Source of the DNA: Hawksworthiomyces lignivorus
Taxonomy: Eukaryota; Ascomycota; Sordariomycetes; Ophiostomatales; Ophiostomataceae
Direction of reading: 5' to 3'
Length of the DNA: 64,000 nucleotides
Assembly: GCA_002917075.1 (NCBI GenBank)
Contig: NTMA01000015.1
Location: 310,001-374,000 of the forward strand
Below the pieces are notes generated by a model. The model was not told the DNA's origin. It was given only the letters and a program-made list of their open reading frames with translations, and did no database searches. This document shows, one piece after another, positions 22,385 to 34,420 of the stretch (position 1 is its first letter; the number at the start of each line of letters is the position of its first letter). The position numbers and the translations under genes were made by a program.

Positions 22385-22890
22385 TGTGAAATGTCCGCTG
22401 TGACACTTCCTAGATGAATTGTTTTGGGGGATTGATGACGGAATCGAGTCTGTTGTCCAGCAGAAGCCAGAGGATTGAAATATCAGAATAGTGAATTGTC
22501 CTGAATATTCTACCAAACCCCAGGAAATCTAAAAGCATACAGCCTTCCCAGCTAACTTCGATATGTAGTCAGTCGGTACTGGATGCCGGCAATTCCTGGG
22601 GTGCGTTCAAGGAGGGTCTCTGAAACCGGACCATTTATCAGTCCACTAATTCTTAGAAACCCACATTCCGACCCAGACCCACCTCACCCGACAGCGCCCA
22701 GATCAGTTTCCGACAAGGCACACGCTTACCGTTCTCCAATCAGAGTCGAGTCTTCGGCTTCTCCAATTGCCACCGATTTTGTTTCAAGAATGGCTGTACA
22801 TGGTATTTACAGCAGTATGAAAGAACGTACACGAGAACAGAAGTGAGATCATCTGCCCTGATCAAGTTTATTTCCCCAGATTGGTTAATC
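22385..22890. promoter_or_regulatory. Divergent promoter region, DUF3500 / FAH-family gene
   Basis: This 506-base spacer separates two divergently transcribed genes and presumably holds both promoters. An open frame at 22583-22846 covers much of it but resembles no protein I know and is better read as leader sequence. Confidence 0.5.
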
Positions 22891-24109
22891 ATGGCCTCAT
22901 CTACGATCCAGCGTATGTATCATATATTTTACTCTATTTTACTGGTAAAATTGCGATTGCTGATCACGCCTCGCACTAGGTCTTGTGAGATTCACACCCA
23001 AATCGGATCCATCCAAGGTTCTCATTGGCGAGCCTGTTGACAATGATGTCGACGTTGGTGTTGCTTTGCGAAAGGGCTTGGAAGTTGTCGTCGACGTCCT
23101 CTCTGGGCTGTCGGTGCTATCTTACGGGACCAAAACGGGACAAACTGAAATAATTCATCGAATCTTATCGCCTCTTGCCCAGAATGAGGTCGGCACTATC
23201 CGCTGTATCGGTCTCAATGTTCGTGTCCCGCCACCGGATTCAAGTCTTATTTACTCATTGGTGTCGTCGCTAACACGTCAGCAATCAGTATGTACAACAT
23301 GCTGCAGAAGTGAAAATGGCCATTCCAACTATCCCAACTGTTTTCATGTAAGACCTTCACAAAGAGACATCTGCTTCGCAATATCTAATCTCCCTCTAGG
23401 AAACCGTGTACAGTAGTAGGCGATCCATGGCCCGCTGCGACTATCCTACCAAAGTTAACGCAGTTGGACGACTGCGGCGACTACGAGTCTGAGCTGGCCG
23501 TTGTCATCGGCAAGGAGGCCAAAAATGTCAGCGAATCTGATGCCATTGATTACGTATTAGGTTACACGGCTGCAAATGATATATCGAGCCGGACATCGCA
23601 GCTTAATCAGAGCCAGTGGTGTTTCTCCAAAGGATTTGATGGAGCGTGTCCTTTAGGTAGGTTCGCGTACTACCATCGACTTCTCCTCTCCCTTTACTGG
23701 ATTTCTGTTCCTATGGCTGGAAGCTAGTCACTAATTAGTCTCAGGTCCGACACTGGCACTCAAGTCTCTGATTCCGGACCCATCTAAGCTTAAGATACGA
23801 GGCATCAAAAACGGGGAAGTCGTACAAAGCTGCGGCATTGAGTGAGTTGAGGCTCGCAATTGCTTCATTTCAGATTGTGTCCATGTGGCTTACTTCTTTA
23901 GTGATTTGATTTTCAATATACCCAAGCTGGTCAGCTTCCTTTCCCAAAGCACAACACTTCCTGTTGGTACTGTCATTATCACAGGGACCCCGGCAGGTGT
24001 AGGCATGGGCAGAAATCCAAAAGAAACGCTTAGGGATGGAGACGAATTCTCAGTAGAGATTCTTCCGAACATTGGTACTCTTGTAAACGTTTTCCAGAAT
24101 GAGGCATAG
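22891..24109 (+). CDS. Fumarylacetoacetate hydrolase (FAH) family enzyme
   Basis: Six exons: 22891-22912, 22980-23218, 23289-23347, 23400-23656, 23745-23841 and 23902-24109, giving 293 residues. All joins keep frame and restore family motifs: RCIGLNY, the metal-binding DYESELAVVIG, GYTAANDISSR, KGFDGACPLGP and the C-terminal ITGTPAGVGMG. The family cleaves or hydrates beta-diketo or ureido acids (fumarylpyruvate, acylpyruvates, ureidoglycolate, 2-hydroxymuconate-type products) with Mg2+ or Mn2+. In fungi it usually ends aromatic or purine-derived pathways. Its place beside a racemase-like enzyme and a carboxylate permease fits a small catabolic unit, but the substrate is unknown. Confidence 0.88.
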
Positions 24110-24419
24110 AGAACAGGCAATGAAATGAAATCAGAGATTGTGACGGACAATTGATCGTAATCTTGCTAAATTCAGCGTTATGAGCAACATGAGACAGTCC
24201 GTTTGAATTATTATGGGCGTTTTATATCGGGTTATGGACCATGTCCAGAAATACAGTCTAGCTATGAAATAAGAACAAGGTATCACTTAGTTCGCGACTG
24301 GTAGGCTGAACTCCTTGGCAACTGCACTATTACTGAATTTGAAACATGTACTTCATTTAGTTTTATTCCATCTATAAGCAAAGTCTCCATTGCAGTCTAA
24401 ATCTAGCATGTGTTTCCTT
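24110..24419. other. Convergent 3' spacer
   Basis: AT-rich spacer between the FAH-family gene and the small minus-strand gene. Nothing else was recognised. Confidence 0.4.
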
Positions 24420-24908
24420 TTAACCCAGAAGTTTAGGAACTTCCTCGACTAAGTACTCAACCACGGCGTCCGGCCCTTTCTGCACTTGTAATCCTGTGGG
24501 AATGGCATGTGACTTGATATCTGGAACGACAGATCTTGCAGTTGCAAATATAGAATCTGATTGTTCAGGTGTCCACATGGATGCGCAGAACTATGTTGGT
24601 CAGGTTGTGATGCTCTATTTTGTTTGGTGCATTAAAGGCGTAACTTACAATTACATTGGGCTTATATTTGGTAACCTTTGGAAGAACTTCATCCATGTCT
24701 GCAGACACCTGTTAGTTTCATATACGAGAAGCACAGCCATTCTCACCTTCCATGGAATTAAACCTTAAAACATACTTTCGCAGTTGTCGATGTGTTCAAT
24801 GTCATAACGATCTTTGAGAGCATCGATCATTCGTCCAATGAGGCGCTTCGCCTGCTCGGGGGCAGTGTTGACTGTAAGCAGTCTCCAATGAGTTTTCCCT
24901 TCTGCCAT
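24420..24908 (-). CDS. Small conserved-looking alpha/beta protein, 117 residues
   Basis: Found by hand on the minus strand because its exons are short: 24908-24776, 24698-24649 and 24590-24420. Frame is kept at both joins and introns have GTATGT..GCAG and GTAAGT..ATAG ends. The protein starts MAEGKTHWRLLTVN, has a long amphipathic helix, then segments KPNVIFCASMWTPEQ and DIKSHAIPTGLQVQKG, and ends with an amphipathic helix (VVEYLVEEVPKLLG). The alternation of short hydrophobic strands and helices suggests a Rossmann-like or response-regulator-like fold, without the residues of a receiver domain that I could identify. The function is unknown. It converges on the FAH-family gene and may belong to that unit. 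Confidence 0.65.
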
Positions 24909-26763
24909 TGTGAATGATGTTAAAATACGATGAAGATGCGGGCGTGGTTGTTAGGTCAAAAATGTGCGCTGTATTGTCAGCCACTCCTTTTTAAAGCCTT
25001 TGGTTCGGTTTTATTGGCGCCGGATACATGCTTCATTTTCCTGGCTTAGTACTAAAGCCCATATAATTCTAGTACTCCGTAATCTCCTAGTGCGATGTTT
25101 TGCGCCAGCGGATGCTCGTCCTCTTTGTGGGTAAAGTTCGGAAATTGAGATGAGAAGCTCTTGGCGAATCGGAAGAAATCTGTCGGATACTAGAACCGAA
25201 GAAAATAGATAAGAGCAAAAAAGACGAGAGGATCTTGCGGGTACGCATTTTCTGTAGAATATCTTTTATTTCTCTTGCTGAAATATGGCAACATACAAGA
25301 AAGGTTAGAAGCTATTAACTTCAGACCCCACAGAACCAGAAATACGTCGGCGCACCAAAATTATGGAACATCCAGAGGACCCGCCCAACTTTGTCCTCTA
25401 ATCGTTCAAGACTGTCAATTGTTCGTGAATTATTAGATAATCGGATTTTACGTGAAGCATCTAAAGGAAAGGAAAGTGTAACAAATCTAGTCAATACGGT
25501 CTAGCTATAAATATATGTATGATACGAATAGGCTTTTTCATTCACTTCGCTGTGTCTGTGGAAAGAATGCGGCGTCTTTATTATTACTGGTTAACCTTAC
25601 GAGGCTGCTATTTCTATTGATTTATTAATGGCATAATTATGTAATAGAGCTAGACTACAAAGGAAGCTAAGGGATATCACAATTCTCATAACATTGGTTT
25701 CAACTCGATGTAAGATTTATAAGTCAATGACTTTTCAATGTATTTACATCTCTACAACTTATCAGTGATAAGGTAAACTAAAGAGTCTGAAGCTGTTTTA
25801 TATGGTTAGGGACCTCTCACCTGTGCCGGCACCGTCGGAGAAAATAACGAAGAAGAGAAGATTACTTAGATGTACTACTATACAAAATCTGCGCAAATAG
25901 ACGGCAGAATGTGTTCATGGACTATGCTGTTTCTATCTGTGCTATAAATGTAGCAAATCTCATTCTACTTCCTTTCAGCCTTTTTTATCTAGCCACCACA
26001 GCTCTTCTCACTTGTACATGGCCCATTCGTTTCGAGCTCACACGACCACTGCTGTCTCAAACCGGAGAATGTCCAACATTGCCAAGCTGGTTGCCCATAA
26101 GTAGGAGGCCATGTAAGACAACCGTAAACACTGTAAAACAGTGTTAAGCTGAAAAGAACCAGTCTCAGCCCCATGCAATAACCTGACCAAACACAGCTTC
26201 CACTTCACCTACTTTGTGTTTGTGAAAATTGATCTCCTTGATGTGAGTCAAAAAATACTTGGGATTGTCACGATTCTAGACTGGCTTTATTTTACTGATT
26301 GGTCCGTAACTGAATGTGGCTGTTTGGGGCATGCTTTTTGATCTTGGCAAATATATTCTGTTGCTCAACTATGTATGGCAAAGATCCCCAGAAGGCTGCC
26401 AAGATCGGGCCAAGAGAATACCAAGATCGGGCTAAGTCTAGTATAAGCTCAATTGGGCGGCCAATAACTTCCTAGATATCATTAAAAGATGCTTAGGGCT
26501 GAGGGCGGAAGCGCTGTGGCGTTATATACTGAGCTGAATTGCTTAGAATCGTCATGTGTCCAAATAAAGTCATCCCTTGAGCGATGATGGAACTCGCAAC
26601 GAGAAACCAGAAAAGCATAAATAATCGCTTTGGTATCGTTTTCTCTTGATTGAAGCATTATCTGAAATCAAATTCCAAACTACATTGTCTTCCCTCTCAG
26701 CTCACCAAATTTTATTCAGTACACTTTGTCACAAACTTCGCCTAGCCGAACATAATTATCAAA
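24909..26763. other. Long AT-rich intergenic region
   Basis: Nearly 1.9 kb with no supported gene. It holds one TACTCCGTA nonamer at 25073-25081 and a short direct repeat of CCAAGATCGGGC near 26399 and 26421. The open frame at 25911-26147 has no protein-like features. The last ~150 bases are probably the protease promoter. Confidence 0.45.
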
Positions 26764-28197
26764 ATGGCAGCTGTCCAAGGCAAGATTCTTCCCGGCCGTT
26801 GGCTAGTCAGCCTTCGGACCTATGCCTCTTCTGCGATCAAGTCTCAGCATATGTCGGCATTGAGCGCTCGATCGGCAGACGCAACTCCTTTCCACTGTCA
26901 GGTAGAACACGAGTTTGACATACCGGAGTGCCGCGGATATTCGGCTGCATTTGACGATGCTACCAAAGAGGAAATCGAGAAGTTGCATGAGGTAGGCATA
27001 CTTCCTTTATACCAGAAGCTAAATGAAGATCTCTGTGCTTACCATCTCATTAGGTTGCCTCTGTTGAGCCTGTGCAGCTGTATAGCCATTGTACTACGCA
27101 GACTAATGTTCCATGGGGACTAGCTCGTATCTCAAAGGCCCAGAAGCTCACCAAGGGCGGCCCGTATAGCTACACGTACCGTGACAACGCTGTTGGAGAT
27201 GGCATTATGGCCTACGTCCTTGATACGGGAATTAACGTGGATCACGTAGAGTTCGAGGGCCGAGCCTCTCGTGGGCCAGTGATTGTGACACCTCCGCGGA
27301 ACGGTGTCGTGACTGGCGAAGACGACATCCAAGGACATGGCACACATTGTGCTGGAACAATTGCTAGCCGCAAGTACGGCGTAGCCAAAAAGGTCGAGGT
27401 TGTTGGTGTCAAAGTGTTCAACGACCTTCCTGAAGAGGACGACTACGCTGGAGCTACCAACGCGGACATTATAAAGGCTCTTGAATATGTCGTTCAAGAG
27501 TATCAAAAGCATGGCAAGCCATCTGTCGTGAATCTCAGCCTCGGAGGAGGTATCAGCGATGCACTTGACAGTGCGGTCAGTGCGGCAGTTCGAGCCGGAG
27601 TTATTGTCTGCTGCGCCGCTGGAAACGGTGCACCTCCGGTACGCTTCACTTTATGTCATGGATAATGCATTACTCAAGCTAAGAATCCCCCAGAAAGATG
27701 CTATGACGGCTTCCCCTGCTCGCACGCCCCTCGCCATTACTGTTGGCGCTACGAATATCCAAGATGAGCTGGCCTACTTCAGTTATTACGGAAAGAGTAA
27801 GTTGTCCAATAGCAACACCTCCTAAAAAATTATGCATTGCTAATGAGTTGCTCCTCGTAGTGATTGATATTTTGGCTCCCGGGGTTGATATTTTGTCGAC
27901 TTGGATTGGAGACAAGGAAGCCACTCAGACAATCAGTGGTACTTCAATGGGTAAGCAGAATTTAAGTTTGGCAGTTCACGGGTCTCTTGGATTTGGAGCT
28001 AATGGCTTTCTCTGATTACAGCTTGCCCTCATGTAGTCGGTGTTATATGCTGCCTTCTCAGTGATCCGAAGTGCACAGGCACATCTGCCAGCGAGGTCAT
28101 GTCTCAAATTCTGATCTTGGCAGACAAGAACAAGGCTGGTGGCATCACTGGGAATAAGCTCAGGACCATCGATGCCCTTCTGCAGCTACATGAGTAG
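26764..28197 (+). CDS. Subtilisin-like serine protease (peptidase S8, proteinase K type)
   Basis: Five exons: 26764-26991, 27054-27638, 27694-27796, 27861-27950 and 28022-28197, giving 393 residues. The catalytic triad is intact: D133 (VLDTGI), H171 (GHGTHCAG) and S334 (SGTSMACPH), with the oxyanion Asn in AAGNG. An N-terminal I9-type inhibitor segment is suggested by LPGRWLVSL. Unlike secreted proteinase K and cuticle-degrading relatives, the N-terminus has no obvious hydrophobic signal peptide, so a cytosolic or vacuolar role, or a missed upstream exon, should be considered. It has no clear functional link to the catabolic neighbours. Confidence 0.88.
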
Positions 28198-28610
28198 CCA
28201 GCTGCAAAGCATGGAGTTACTTGACGAGATACCAACAAATCCTGAAGAGGGCCAGTGTGAACGAGCATGGCTGTGTTCCTGTGCTCATCTGTGCGTTTTT
28301 AATTAGTTATATAAATTTCTAAGAATTTCAAGTGATAAGGGATACTTCTGTCTAGGCACAGCTCCCCTGTTGTTCTACCGAGTCCGTGAATTATAAGGCG
28401 AGCTACAAACTACATTCCCTTACAATTTTTAAGAGTGTTATTTAACTGAAAGAGTACATCTTCAATTACAGTAGCATAATACTTGACAGGTAATATGCAA
28501 CTGCATTATAAATATTTTGAATTTATACAGGCATCAGCTCTGAGTAGAGTTTATAAAGAGGCTTGATAAAAAAGCAGTGGCACAACTCAACTTGGGCTGC
28601 TGACAAACAT
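28198..28610. other. Convergent 3' spacer
   Basis: AT-rich spacer between the protease and the minus-strand dioxygenase. No gene was recognised. Confidence 0.45.
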
Positions 28611-29614
28611 CTAAGCCACTGGCACCTGTGTCTTAGAAGGAAAGTCGCCCCATATATACTGGCTATTAACAATGTTCCTCATTTCGACTGTCTTGGCCAT
28701 CCTTTGTCCATAATAATCCTCATCATCATAGAGCGTGCCGGCGAGAACAAGCAGAGGGAAGAAATGGTCACTTGATGGGTGGCTGTCCACATAGTACGGA
28801 CTTTCTGTAAGGCGAACTAGAGCTCCAGCCAATCGAGGACCCTGACAAAATATGTTTTAGTAGTGGTGGAAGACGAGCATGCAAGAAGCAGCCACTTACT
28901 GAAGTGCTCTCAATCACATCATACACGGACTGGTCAAACTCCACAGCCCATTTGGAAGGCGATGGGCCATTCTTCTGGAGATGGTCTCCGCGCAAGAACA
29001 CAGGAATCAAGTTGCTTCGGAAGATATTATGCACAGTCGCTCCGGAGCCTAGAATCAAGATGCCCTGCTCCCGAAGAGGCCGCAAAGCCTGACCCATCCG
29101 TACGTGGAAAACTGGATCGTAGCGCCCATTTAGACTCACGGTTGTACAAGGAAGAGTACCCTGAGGGAACATCCATAGTGATGGCGTTGTTGGGGCGTCT
29201 TCCCAGTGCGCTGTCGGGTCTCCGTCAACATCAGGAAGGCCAGCCGCTTTGAGCAAGTCCACAACCCGGTGCGCCAGTTCCAGATCAATATGGATAGGAA
29301 AATTCTCGTATCTCTCCTTTGCTACCAGAGGCAATTGGATGGGTGGATTCGTTCTAGTGCCGACGCGTATCTTCTTGTCAAACTCGGTCCAGTGCGAGTT
29401 GATGTACACTACTCCTTTGACATCGCCGCTCTCAATTGCTTCTTTGCCGAACTGAAGACAGTCAGCCATGCTGCCTCATGGTGGTGCACTCCATGATTAG
29501 AGTAATGAAGCTTACCTTAGTCCACCAAGAAGAAGACTCTGACTCGTTCTGGGCCATGAGAGGAGTACCATGAGAACAAAACACGACAGGCATCAAGCGC
29601 TTAGTCGACGCCAT
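28611..29614 (-). CDS. LigB/DODA-type class III extradiol ring-cleavage dioxygenase
   Basis: Three minus-strand exons, 29614-29516, 29451-28900 and 28841-28611, give 293 residues with phase-0 junctions. Family marks are the N-terminal CSHGTPLM (metal-binding His), INSHWTE, the block ILILGSGATVHN and a C-terminal DHFFPLLVLAG. These non-haem Fe(II) or Zn enzymes open catechol-type rings; 4,5-DOPA dioxygenase is the best known eukaryotic example. In fungi they occur in aromatic catabolism or pigment pathways. The gene is divergent from the ALDH-like gene with a 548-base shared promoter, so co-regulation is plausible. Confidence 0.88.
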
Positions 29615-30162
29615 GATTAGATTCTAATTTTTTTAATGCCCTGGAGGGGATGTTTCTCTGTGCGCAGAATAGCTGGGTGAGGCGACCTGGATCTGGAGCG
29701 TCAAGGATCGCCGTCTGTCGACCGGGATAGCGAGTGATAATATTTGGGCTAGCTCTGCAAGCGGGGAGAAAAATATGTAACTCTTTACTCGAACCGCAGT
29801 TTTTTGCAACCATACACCTGATTTCTGCACATGCTTATGCTACCCCGTGAGAAAGTGAGCCGCATTCGTTTTGGTGCCCAGAAGGTAGAATGTATCCTTG
29901 ACTCCGCGGGGTAATTGACGTACGACACAGCCTGCTCCTCAAAAGTTGAAAATCTGACTGAAAAACAGCCTTGTTTTGGAGCAGCGCGTGCGGCGACCAG
30001 TACCCAAAAACTAGATTCGCGGCATAGCTTCAGTGTCAGACCACACCACACCATTTGCATCCAACTTTCCAATCAACTACATGCTCCGGCCTCTTTCCGA
30101 CGATTATCGCCGATTATACAACAGGAAGAAAACGCTGAGCACCGATCTGCTCCCAAACATCG
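29615..30162. promoter_or_regulatory. Divergent promoter region, dioxygenase / ALDH-like gene
   Basis: Shared upstream region of two divergent genes. Open frames on both strands here have no family support. No specific operator could be assigned. Confidence 0.45.
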
Positions 30163-31802
30163 ATGTCTGAACTTTCGGCTTCCATCTCAGCTATTGCGAG
30201 AGCTCGGGCGGCGTTCATCACGAACACCACATCTTCCAGCCACGCCGCCCGTAACGCATTCCTCGGCAGCCCCCCGCTCTCAAGCCCTCGATGGAAATTG
30301 AAGCAGTTGTTTGGTGTTTATGAACTGTTAACAACTCATGCAGAAGAGCTAGTTCAGAGCTTATGTGACGGTGAGGAACATCCGAGAAAATCCGTTTAGA
30401 GATTGAGGTTGACGTGTTCTCCTACACCTGCAGAGTATTCGTATCAGCAGAGTGCGTATCACGAAGAACTCGCCGTCGCATTTTATGACATTGCACGACA
30501 CTATACAGCCCTATCGCAAGAGCCTGGGTGTCTAGTCAGGCAAGGCGCATTGCGCTCAGTTAAGCAGGAAAATGTCCCGGTAGGGGTGTCGCTTTTACTG
30601 TTTGACACGGCCAACCCAATTCGCTTTCTTTTCAGCACTCTGACAGCGAACATCGCTGTTGGAAATACGATAATCCTAGCTAGCCTATCTTTCGGCGATG
30701 GCGGTCTATTCTGGGACATCCTAAGACGCAAGATGCCCAAGTACCTTGATCCGGAAGCGGTGATTGTCCTGGAGGCTTTCAATCCCGTCACAAGTGTGCT
30801 TGACGCGGTAGACTTGACTACAGTCATAGGTAAAGACGTCTAAAGGTCTTGAGCTTTACATTCCGTAAGCTGACAGGGAGCTCTAGCCGAACAACGAAGT
30901 CCCTACCACAGCATTCTAGATCGGTCAAAGACCCAATTCATCAGCACATCAGGAACGAGCATAATCGTCGTAGACCAGGGACCAAAGTCGCACGAGCAGG
31001 TTGCCGCTGATATTCTCGCGAATTTTGCCTTCCGTGGCCTAAGGCCAGAGTCTGCCTCTGTCTGTTTCATTCAGCAGCGAGAATTCACCACCTTTCAAGA
31101 TGCCTTTAGTGGTCTTGCCAAGGACTCCGGCCTTGGCCTAGATGCCGCCTCTGCGGATACGAGCAACCGCCTCAAAGAGGACTTTTCCTGTATTCATCCT
31201 GGCATTCTATCTACACAGCTGTCATCCTTACTGGGACCAGCAAAGAAGCACGACGTCCAAACTGCCTTTGATTCGGTTGAACGTTCTAGTGCTTTGCTGG
31301 TGGTGTCGTACCGGTCTATTGATCAGGTAATTGAGGCACTAAAGATGCTCAAAGAACCACCAAGATACTTGACATTCTTGGCTCCTGATACGAAGGAGAC
31401 AGGTGAATACTTCCAAAAGTGGACGAGCAGCGACTTCTTCTCGCTTGGGTCAGTCCGTTCCGCTTTTCCGTATGGTAAGTTCCCATTCTGCTGAGAGGCC
31501 CCTCTTGGAGCACAGATAGTGCTGATGATAGGGCGTTAGATACAAATTCGGAAACATTGTTTCCAACTGGGCTTTTTGGGAAGACACGCATTTCAGTATC
31601 CGGTCCCGAATCTGAGTCGCCTTTGTCACTTGCAGCGGCCCTGAAACATGCGCAAAAAACCGTCAAGGCACCTCGAGAAGCACCTAACCAGACTCTAGAA
31701 TTTTTCGGGTACATACAACGCGTGGTTGTAGTTACGGGACTTGCTATTGGAGGCGCCTTAGCGAGTGCCGCATATGTTTGGTACGCCAAACGAGCCGTAT
31801 GA
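30163..31802 (+). CDS. Aldehyde-dehydrogenase-like protein, probably catalytically inactive, tail-anchored
   Basis: Four exons: 30163-30370, 30434-30829, 30881-31474 and 31540-31802, giving 486 residues. The second acceptor (GGGAG, 30880) is chosen because it keeps frame. The order of ALDH3/Hfd1-type segments is clear: an N-terminal RWKLKQL helix, ENVPVGVSLLLFDTANP, a Rossmann stretch TANIAVGNTIILA, and late LTFLAPDTK. The KPSE lysine position reads ILASLS, the ELGGK glutamate region reads STSGTS, and no GQxC nucleophile is seen where expected. The last ~25 residues (VVVTGLAIGGALASAAYVW plus basic YAKR) form one membrane helix, as in tail-anchored fatty-aldehyde dehydrogenases. It may be a membrane-bound pseudoenzyme or scaffold. 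Confidence 0.65.
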
Positions 31803-31988
31803 TGTATGATGCGCCATCTTAGCCACAGAAAGTGATTTTAAATGTATAGTATACTTTTGATATACATGTTGTCATTGGGGTCTCTTGGCGTAGGACAAAA
31901 TTGTTGAACAGAACGAGCCATAATGAAATCGAATCAAAAAATCAATAAAATATAAAGTTCTCTGATATGCATTGCCATCTTAGATAAT

Positions 31989-33922
31989 TCATGCTAACCC
32001 ACACCGTACAAGCATTTGGGTGTCAGCAATCCAAATTCTGATGTGCTTGCCCTTCAAGTAAAATATGAGTGTCGTCATGTGAACAACCACGTTGACAGTC
32101 GCAATAATCATGAAAACTGTCAGCATGCCGTCGCTGTCGATCCAATCGTTTATCACCCACGTCCAGATCCAAGCAATGGCCGACTTGAGTGAAGCAACAG
32201 TCACCATGAGCTCCACAGATAACTGTGTCTTGACATTAGTAACGAGTCCTAGCGCAAGGGAAATCGATGTATGGATAGAGAACGTACCTCTCGGTGACAA
32301 TCTAATGCATAGCTCATCGACAATGATACTCCCATCTGGGCACCAGCGCTGAGGACTCCCCAGCCGATAATGGGACCCATAAAATGAGTGTTAAAGTGGT
32401 ATGTTAAACCGGAAATCAAGGCGCCGAAAAAGGTCAAAGCTGTCGCAATTACGCAAACTGGCAGCCGCATCTCTGGCTCGCGAATGCCCTCGTTCTTTTT
32501 GGTGAAGTAGTTTGCAACCGTATCGGACAGAGAGCCACACAGCCAGGAGCCAGCCAAAGAGCCTACAAACGGAGAGAGAAACACAAGGCCCTGCGCCTGT
32601 GCATCGAAGCCGTACTGCCCTGCAAATAGTTGGGCCACAGTAGCGCCCATGATGACGTTCCATCCTAGGGAAAAGCCATAGACCAATGAGGCCCAAACCA
32701 CGGTGGGATAAGTAAGCAGAATAAATGGGCGTAGAAATACTTTTCTGAAACTGACGTCGGGATCGGGCGTGCTCCAAGGTTTGAGTGTGCGGAGGAATGA
32801 ATGCTTCGAGGGGCCTTTAGGGACACTTTCGACGTTCGCGCTCAAGGATTGTGAGGCTCCTTGTGAAGTAGAATTATTATCAGCATTACCGGCGTATTCT
32901 ACGCGCTCAAGGTCTGTCTTTTCAGCTTCATGCCCTGCCGGACGTATGGGGCAAGGTTCTGGTCTTTGACCTGTGAATTTGGTCTCCGGCATGAAAAAGA
33001 ACATGAGGATACAGCTCAGGCCAATAAACATGGCCACGATGTAAAATGCCCAGTTCATCCCTAGATGTTGTATAATGAGGGCAGAGAACTGGAGGATATT
33101 AGCAAAACAGGACTAACTAGAAAGATTGCAACCGTTTGGCATACAAGAGGACCTAGCTCATTGCCACCTAAGACTCCTAGGCCGTATAGAGAAACCTTCT
33201 CGCCTCTGTCGTGGAGGAAAAAGATGTCGGTAATTGTAGTGGGAACAATGGATTCTATGGGTGCTTCGAAGATACCCAAAAAGGCGCGACCCACGATGAA
33301 CGGTGTGTAAGTAGCAGTCGATGCAAGTCCAAGCCAGATGCACGCCACGCCCATGAGAATATTGGAGCACAAGTATACTGGACGCCGACCGAGCTTCAGC
33401 GCGAGGGGCCTATCAATACCAAATGTATCAGTAAGCTAGAAGAAATGGAGGAGCCAAAATGTCCTTCAAGTAAATGGTAAGGTGAAGCTAGATCAGTTGC
33501 CTCTGTTTAATGCAGTGATTCACTTACATCCAGAATATATTGCCTACACCCTGACATATCAGTGCGGCTCCATTCGCATAGGTGAGCTTTTGAAGCGTAG
33601 TATCAAACGTGTTTGCAAGCACAATCATCCCAGCGGCCATAATCGGCCCTGTTACGCTACCCATGAAGGCATAGGCAACGCCATTTAGATACACAGCCCA
33701 TTTCTTCAAAGGAGACCAGCTGAGTGGGTCGTTGGGATCGGTAAGTGAGGGCTGGGGTACCAAAAATATGTGGACGCCATCCTTCTGAATATACTGCAAG
33801 CCGGCGGCTTCAGCTTCACTGTGGTGGATGGCTGAGTCGAAGAGGAGTTCTGTGCCAGGAGCCCGTCGTTCTCCAGCCGGCATAATTTCGTCGTCTGGTA
33901 AAGTGTGCTGTCGGTCCGCCAT
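31989..33922 (-). CDS. MFS transporter, DHA1-like
   Basis: Four minus-strand exons, 33922-33528, 33409-33145, 33088-32288 and 32222-31989, give 564 residues. Joins restore family segments: GNIFWMPLALKLGRRPVY across the first and GNELGPLFSALIIQ across the second. The first ATG is at 33922. Twelve hydrophobic segments with a long hydrophilic central loop (about residues 260-330) match fungal DHA1 drug:H+ antiporter-type proteins, many of which move polyamines, xenobiotics or metabolites. The gene is convergent with the ALDH-like gene and lies downstream of a Zn2Cys6 regulator on the same strand. Confidence 0.85.
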
Positions 33923-34420
33923 GTCGAGCAAGTTAGGCGTTGAGAAAATTGTGGAAAGAAGAGTAAATAGAGATAGACGATGGTCTCAAGAGCTTCCATT
34001 CGAGGGCTAAGCAACTCTTATATAGAAATTACAGAGATTTGGGGAAAAAGCACGGGGCTCCCCATACCCCATCAATAGGATCACCTGTGGGGAAAGCCTG
34101 GGGTCATATACAGAGCCAACCACGTTGTGGAGTGCATGATAGAAGAGGAATACGCTGGTAAACTTGGATCAAAGTAACCAATTTGGAATTCGGAATTTAG
34201 AATGTTGCTAATTCCTGAAAACAATAACAGTTTTACCGCCAATATTAATTGTTGCTGGTGATCTTTTCAGTAGGCGATTACGACACCGAGCATCCCTACT
34301 TTCCTGGCCAATCGGCGGCGTTTGGTCGGTAGCGTAGCGGGAAGTCACATCGGAACTCGTCTGGCTACCAAAAGTATATTATGTACTGGTCCAAGGCGAC
34401 CTTCTATTTTGTAATGACGA
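33923..34420. promoter_or_regulatory. Upstream region of the DHA1-like MFS gene
   Basis: Spacer between the stop of the regulator and the start of the transporter on the same strand. A CCAAT box-like GGCCAATCGG occurs near 34306. No gene is supported. Confidence 0.4.

Noticed and set aside
22583..22846. 87-codon frame upstream of the FAH-family gene
   Set aside because: Pro/Ser-rich without family support; most likely leader or promoter.
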